From positions 1 through 24,683 of the forward strand of contig CALFYB010000185.1 in assembly GCA_937952995.1 (NCBI GenBank): a stretch of 24,683 bases of DNA, written 5' to 3'. Both the position numbers and the translations under genes were made by a program. Shown piece by piece: positions 22,369 through 24,683 of this stretch (positions are counted from its first letter, which is position 1; each line of letters opens with the position of its first letter). Source of the stretch: an uncultured Caulobacteraceae bacterium (lineage in GTDB: Bacteria > Pseudomonadota > Alphaproteobacteria > Caulobacterales > Caulobacteraceae). The notes below the pieces were generated by a model that had not been told where the DNA came from, did no database searches, and saw only the letters and a program-made list of their open reading frames with translations.

Positions 22369-23034
22369 ATGACCGACGCCGCGCCCCGCAAATTCAGCTT
22401 TGAAACGGTCTTCGACGACGAGGGCGGTATTGCCTATGCCCCGCCCAAACAGAAGCGGATCTTTACCCTCGAAGAGGTGACCCAGATTCGGGCAGACTGT
22501 TTCGAAGACGGACAGCGTTCGGCCCTGGTTTTGACCGAGCAAGCCGCCGCCGCCGCCCTGCAATCCATAGCCCAAGCCGCGCAAGCTGCTCTCTCCACCC
22601 TCGTCCAGATCGCCCATGACCATCGGGTCGGATCGGCGGAGCTGTCCCTCGCCTGCGCAAGGCAAATTGCGGATGCCGCCCTCGAGCAGTTTCCAGATGC
22701 CCCCGCCCGCGCGGCGCTTGATGCCCTCGCAGGCGAAATAGTGACCGGTCCACGCCTCACCGTTCGGGCCCCCGCTGATCTCGTCGAGCGGTTTCAGCAG
22801 ACTCTGGATGATCAGGCCCAAGCCTTAGGGATGCCGGGACAGATCGTGGTCAAGTCAGACCCCATGATGCCCCATGCCGCTTTCCACTTTGATTGGGGCG
22901 ATGGCCGCGCCAGCTATGACCCGACTGTTACGGCTGAGCGGGTCGCCCAAGCCCTACACAATGCCTTGATCGCCGAAGGACTGCATGCCGAAGCGATCAA
23001 TTCCCAAGCCCTTCCTTCCGCCATCAACCCCTAA
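22369..23034 (+). CDS. flbE: FlbE, FliH-like flagellar export regulator
   Basis: FlbE occupies the FliH position in the Caulobacter fliF operon. FliH proteins bind the export ATPase FliI and link it to the switch ring through FliN. The 221-residue sequence shows a FliH-like plan: a poorly conserved N-terminus (KFSFETVFDDEGGIAYAPPK), an Ala/Gln-rich helix (about 40-100) for dimerisation, and a C-terminal domain with LTVRAPADLVERFQQTL and FHFDWGDGRASYDPTVTAERV. The identification leans on gene order together with these features. It begins one base after the fliG stop and 15 bp before fliN, with no separate promoter visible. Confidence 0.85.
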   Translation: MTDAAPRKFSFETVFDDEGGIAYAPPKQKRIFTLEEVTQIRADCFEDGQRSALVLTEQAAAAALQSIAQAAQAALSTLVQIAHDHRVGSAELSLACARQIADAALEQFPDAPARAALDALAGEIVTGPRLTVRAPADLVERFQQTLDDQAQALGMPGQIVVKSDPMMPHAAFHFDWGDGRASYDPTVTAERVAQALHNALIAEGLHAEAINSQALPSAINP

Positions 23035-23049
23035 GAGAGAGGTCTGCCC

Positions 23050-23391
23050 ATGGCCAGCGACACGCCCCTGACCCTCGACGAGTTCGACCCTTCCGATGGT
23101 TTGGCATCGGACATTCCGATGGATAACGAGAGCAAGTCCGCCAGCGACCTTGCCACGGTCTTTGATGTTCCCGTGAGCATTTCGGCGGTTATTGGCCGCG
23201 CCCAACTGTCTGTCGCTCAGCTGTTGAAACTAGGCGCGGGAAGCATTCTCGAGCTGGACCGCAAGGTCGGGGAAGCGATCGACATCTACGTGAATAACCG
23301 CCTGGTTGCCCGCGGCGAGATCGTGATCGTCGATGAGCGGCTCGGCGTGACCATGACGGAAATCATTAAGGACGGTGACTCACAGGCCTGA
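23050..23391 (+). CDS. fliN: Flagellar motor switch protein FliN
   Basis: FliN builds the lower C ring and docks the FliH-FliI export complex. The 113-residue protein has an acidic N-terminal tail (about 1-35, with DEFDPSDGLASDIPMDNESK) and a C-terminal SpoA domain: VFDVPVSISAVIGRAQLSV, LLKLGAGSILELDRKVGEAIDIYVN and ARGEIVIVDERLGVTMTEI. The length is normal for FliN. AGAGAGG lies about eight bases before the ATG. The neighbours flbE and flbD on either side fit the Caulobacter operon order. Confidence 0.96.
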   Translation: MASDTPLTLDEFDPSDGLASDIPMDNESKSASDLATVFDVPVSISAVIGRAQLSVAQLLKLGAGSILELDRKVGEAIDIYVNNRLVARGEIVIVDERLGVTMTEIIKDGDSQA

Positions 23392-23419
23392 TCGGCTGTG
23401 CGTCATTGAGGAGAAGATT

Positions 23420-24683
23420 ATGCGGCTTTTAGTCGTCGGACGATTGAGTGGACAGCTTTCCGCAGCGGTGCAGATGGCCATGGCCACGGGGGCCAAGGTG
23501 GCGCATGTCGACACCTGCGCCAAGGCGACCCATGCCCTGCGCGCGGGGCAGGGCGCGGACCTGCTGATGGTTGACTATGACCTCGATATTGCCGGGCTCA
23601 TCGCCGCCAATGAGGCTGAGCGTATTCACGTGCCTGTGGTCGCCTGCGGGATTGCCGCCGATCCACGCCGCGCCGGTGATGCCATCCGGGCGGGGGCTAA
23701 AGAGTTCATTCCTCTGCCGCCCGATGCTGAGCTGATCGCTGCGGTTCTGGCCGCAGTCGTCGCCGAAGACAGCGCCTTGGTTGCGCGCGATCCTTCTATG
23801 ACCGCCGTCATCAGCCTTGCCGATCAAGTGGCCGCGTCTGATGCCTCGATCCTGATCACCGGCGAAAGCGGGGTCGGTAAGGAGGTCATGGCCAAATATT
23901 TGCACCAGAAGTCCAAGCGTTCCGCCCGCCCCTACATCTCCGTCAACTGCGCGGCCATTCCCGAAAATCTGTTAGAATCTGAACTATTTGGTCACGAAAA
24001 GGGAGCCTTTACCGGCGCGATTGCCCGTCGGATCGGTAAGTTCGAAGAGGCTGACGGCGGCACGCTGCTGCTCGACGAAATCTCCGAAATGGATACGCGC
24101 CTGCAGGCAAAACTGCTGCGCGCCCTGCAAGAGCGCGAAATTGACCGGGTCGGTGGCACGCGTCCTGTGAAGGTCAATATCCGCATTCTCGCCACCTCGA
24201 ACCGCGATCTGGCAGAGGCTGTGAAGGCCGGTACCTTCCGCGAAGACCTGCTCTACCGCCTGAACGTGGTCAATCTGCGCCTCCCGGCTCTGCGCGAGCG
24301 TCCGGCCGATATCTTGGCGTTGGCAGACCATTTCATCAAAAAATATTCGGCCTCCAACGCCATCCCCGAACGCCCCCTTTCCGAGGAGGCTCGCCGTCGG
24401 CTCCTGTCCCACCGTTGGCCGGGCAATGTGCGGGAGCTGGAAAATGCCATGCATCGCGCCGTTTTGCTCTCCACCGGTTCAGACATTGCCGAGCCCGCCA
24501 TTCGTCTGCCTGATGGACAGCAGATGGCCGCCCGAACCAGCTCTGATCCAGTGGCGCAGACCGCGAGCCGGGCCGCTCAAGCCGCATCAACGGCCATGAC
24601 GGTTGCCAACTCCGATGCGTCGCGCGGCTTCGTTGGTCTCACAGTCGCTGAGGTCGAACAGCACCTGATCATCGACACCTTGA
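23420..24683 (+). CDS. flbD: Sigma-54-dependent flagellar regulator FlbD (3' end beyond the window)
   Basis: FlbD activates late sigma-54 flagellar promoters and, in Caulobacter crescentus, represses fliF. The visible 421 codons cover a receiver-like domain (1-115), a complete AAA+ domain and the start of the C-terminal DNA-binding region. The AAA+ domain has Walker A GESGVGKE (148-155), the sigma-54 contact loop GAFTGA (195-200), Walker B GGTLLLDE (213-220) and the RWPGNVRELENA motif. The receiver lacks the usual acidic pair after the first strand (LLVVGRLSG instead of a VVDDE-like stretch), while D52 and K94 keep the phosphoacceptor and lysine positions. GAGGAGA lies just upstream of the ATG at 23420. 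The reading frame is still open at the window edge within a helix-turn-helix lead-in (VGLTVAEVEQHLII). Confidence 0.95.
   Translation, partial: MRLLVVGRLSGQLSAAVQMAMATGAKVAHVDTCAKATHALRAGQGADLLMVDYDLDIAGLIAANEAERIHVPVVACGIAADPRRAGDAIRAGAKEFIPLPPDAELIAAVLAAVVAEDSALVARDPSMTAVISLADQVAASDASILITGESGVGKEVMAKYLHQKSKRSARPYISVNCAAIPENLLESELFGHEKGAFTGAIARRIGKFEEADGGTLLLDEISEMDTRLQAKLLRALQEREIDRVGGTRPVKVNIRILATSNRDLAEAVKAGTFREDLLYRLNVVNLRLPALRERPADILALADHFIKKYSASNAIPERPLSEEARRRLLSHRWPGNVRELENAMHRAVLLSTGSDIAEPAIRLPDGQQMAARTSSDPVAQTASRAAQAASTAMTVANSDASRGFVGLTVAEVEQHLIIDTL

Overview
The window looks like a chromosomal piece of a member of the Caulobacteraceae (Alphaproteobacteria); the genus cannot be fixed from sequence alone. 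The strongest reason is the right end, where fliF, fliG, flbE, fliN and flbD follow one another in the order of the Caulobacter crescentus fliF operon. Supporting signs are GC-rich coding sequence, an SspB-alpha type ClpX adaptor, a bamD-recN-ligA cluster and a fumC-DUF4169 pair. I see no tRNA, rRNA, CRISPR array or insertion sequence.

Layout. Positions 1-309 (minus) hold the start of a reading frame that begins like a TetR regulator and continues like the C-terminal part of an aldehyde dehydrogenase. Three alternating CCAATGG/CCATTGG boxes separate it from a small DCC-family thiol-disulfide protein (404-760, plus). Next come two small conserved genes, a Coq4-family ubiquinone biosynthesis protein and an MFS transporter (967-3801, plus). 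Between the transporter and a convergent acyl-CoA dehydrogenase gene (4141-5376, minus) lie two tandem copies of a GC-rich palindromic element. An exported amidohydrolase (5536-7284, minus) follows.

Positions 7366-13145 (minus) carry the DNA repair and envelope block, transcribed bamD, recN, a small GIY-YIG nuclease, ligA. A three-copy array of 135-bp hairpin elements with an exact 194-bp period sits between recN and the GIY-YIG gene. The nuclease and array together look like an insert into the recN-ligA neighbourhood.

On the plus strand, sspB, a hotdog thioesterase and an exported C13 (legumain-like) peptidase form a tight operon (13419-15202). It is followed by a large membrane-anchored serine hydrolase of the beta-lactamase/PBP fold (15312-17543). 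A RusA-like resolvase gene is convergent (17547-17930, minus), then fumC with a DUF4169 gene (18047-19619, plus).

The last 5 kb is the flagellar operon: MS ring (FliF), switch (FliG, FliN), the FliH-like FlbE and the sigma-54 activator FlbD, which runs off the window. Two perfect inverted repeats lie in the 100 bp before fliF. One fits a CtrA-like box, which would agree with cell-cycle control known from Caulobacter.

The items most worth a second look are the hairpin array with its adjacent GIY-YIG nuclease, the TetR-aldehyde dehydrogenase chimera with its possible operator, the second family of nested palindromic repeats, and the palindromes before fliF. Most other genes are ordinary housekeeping genes.
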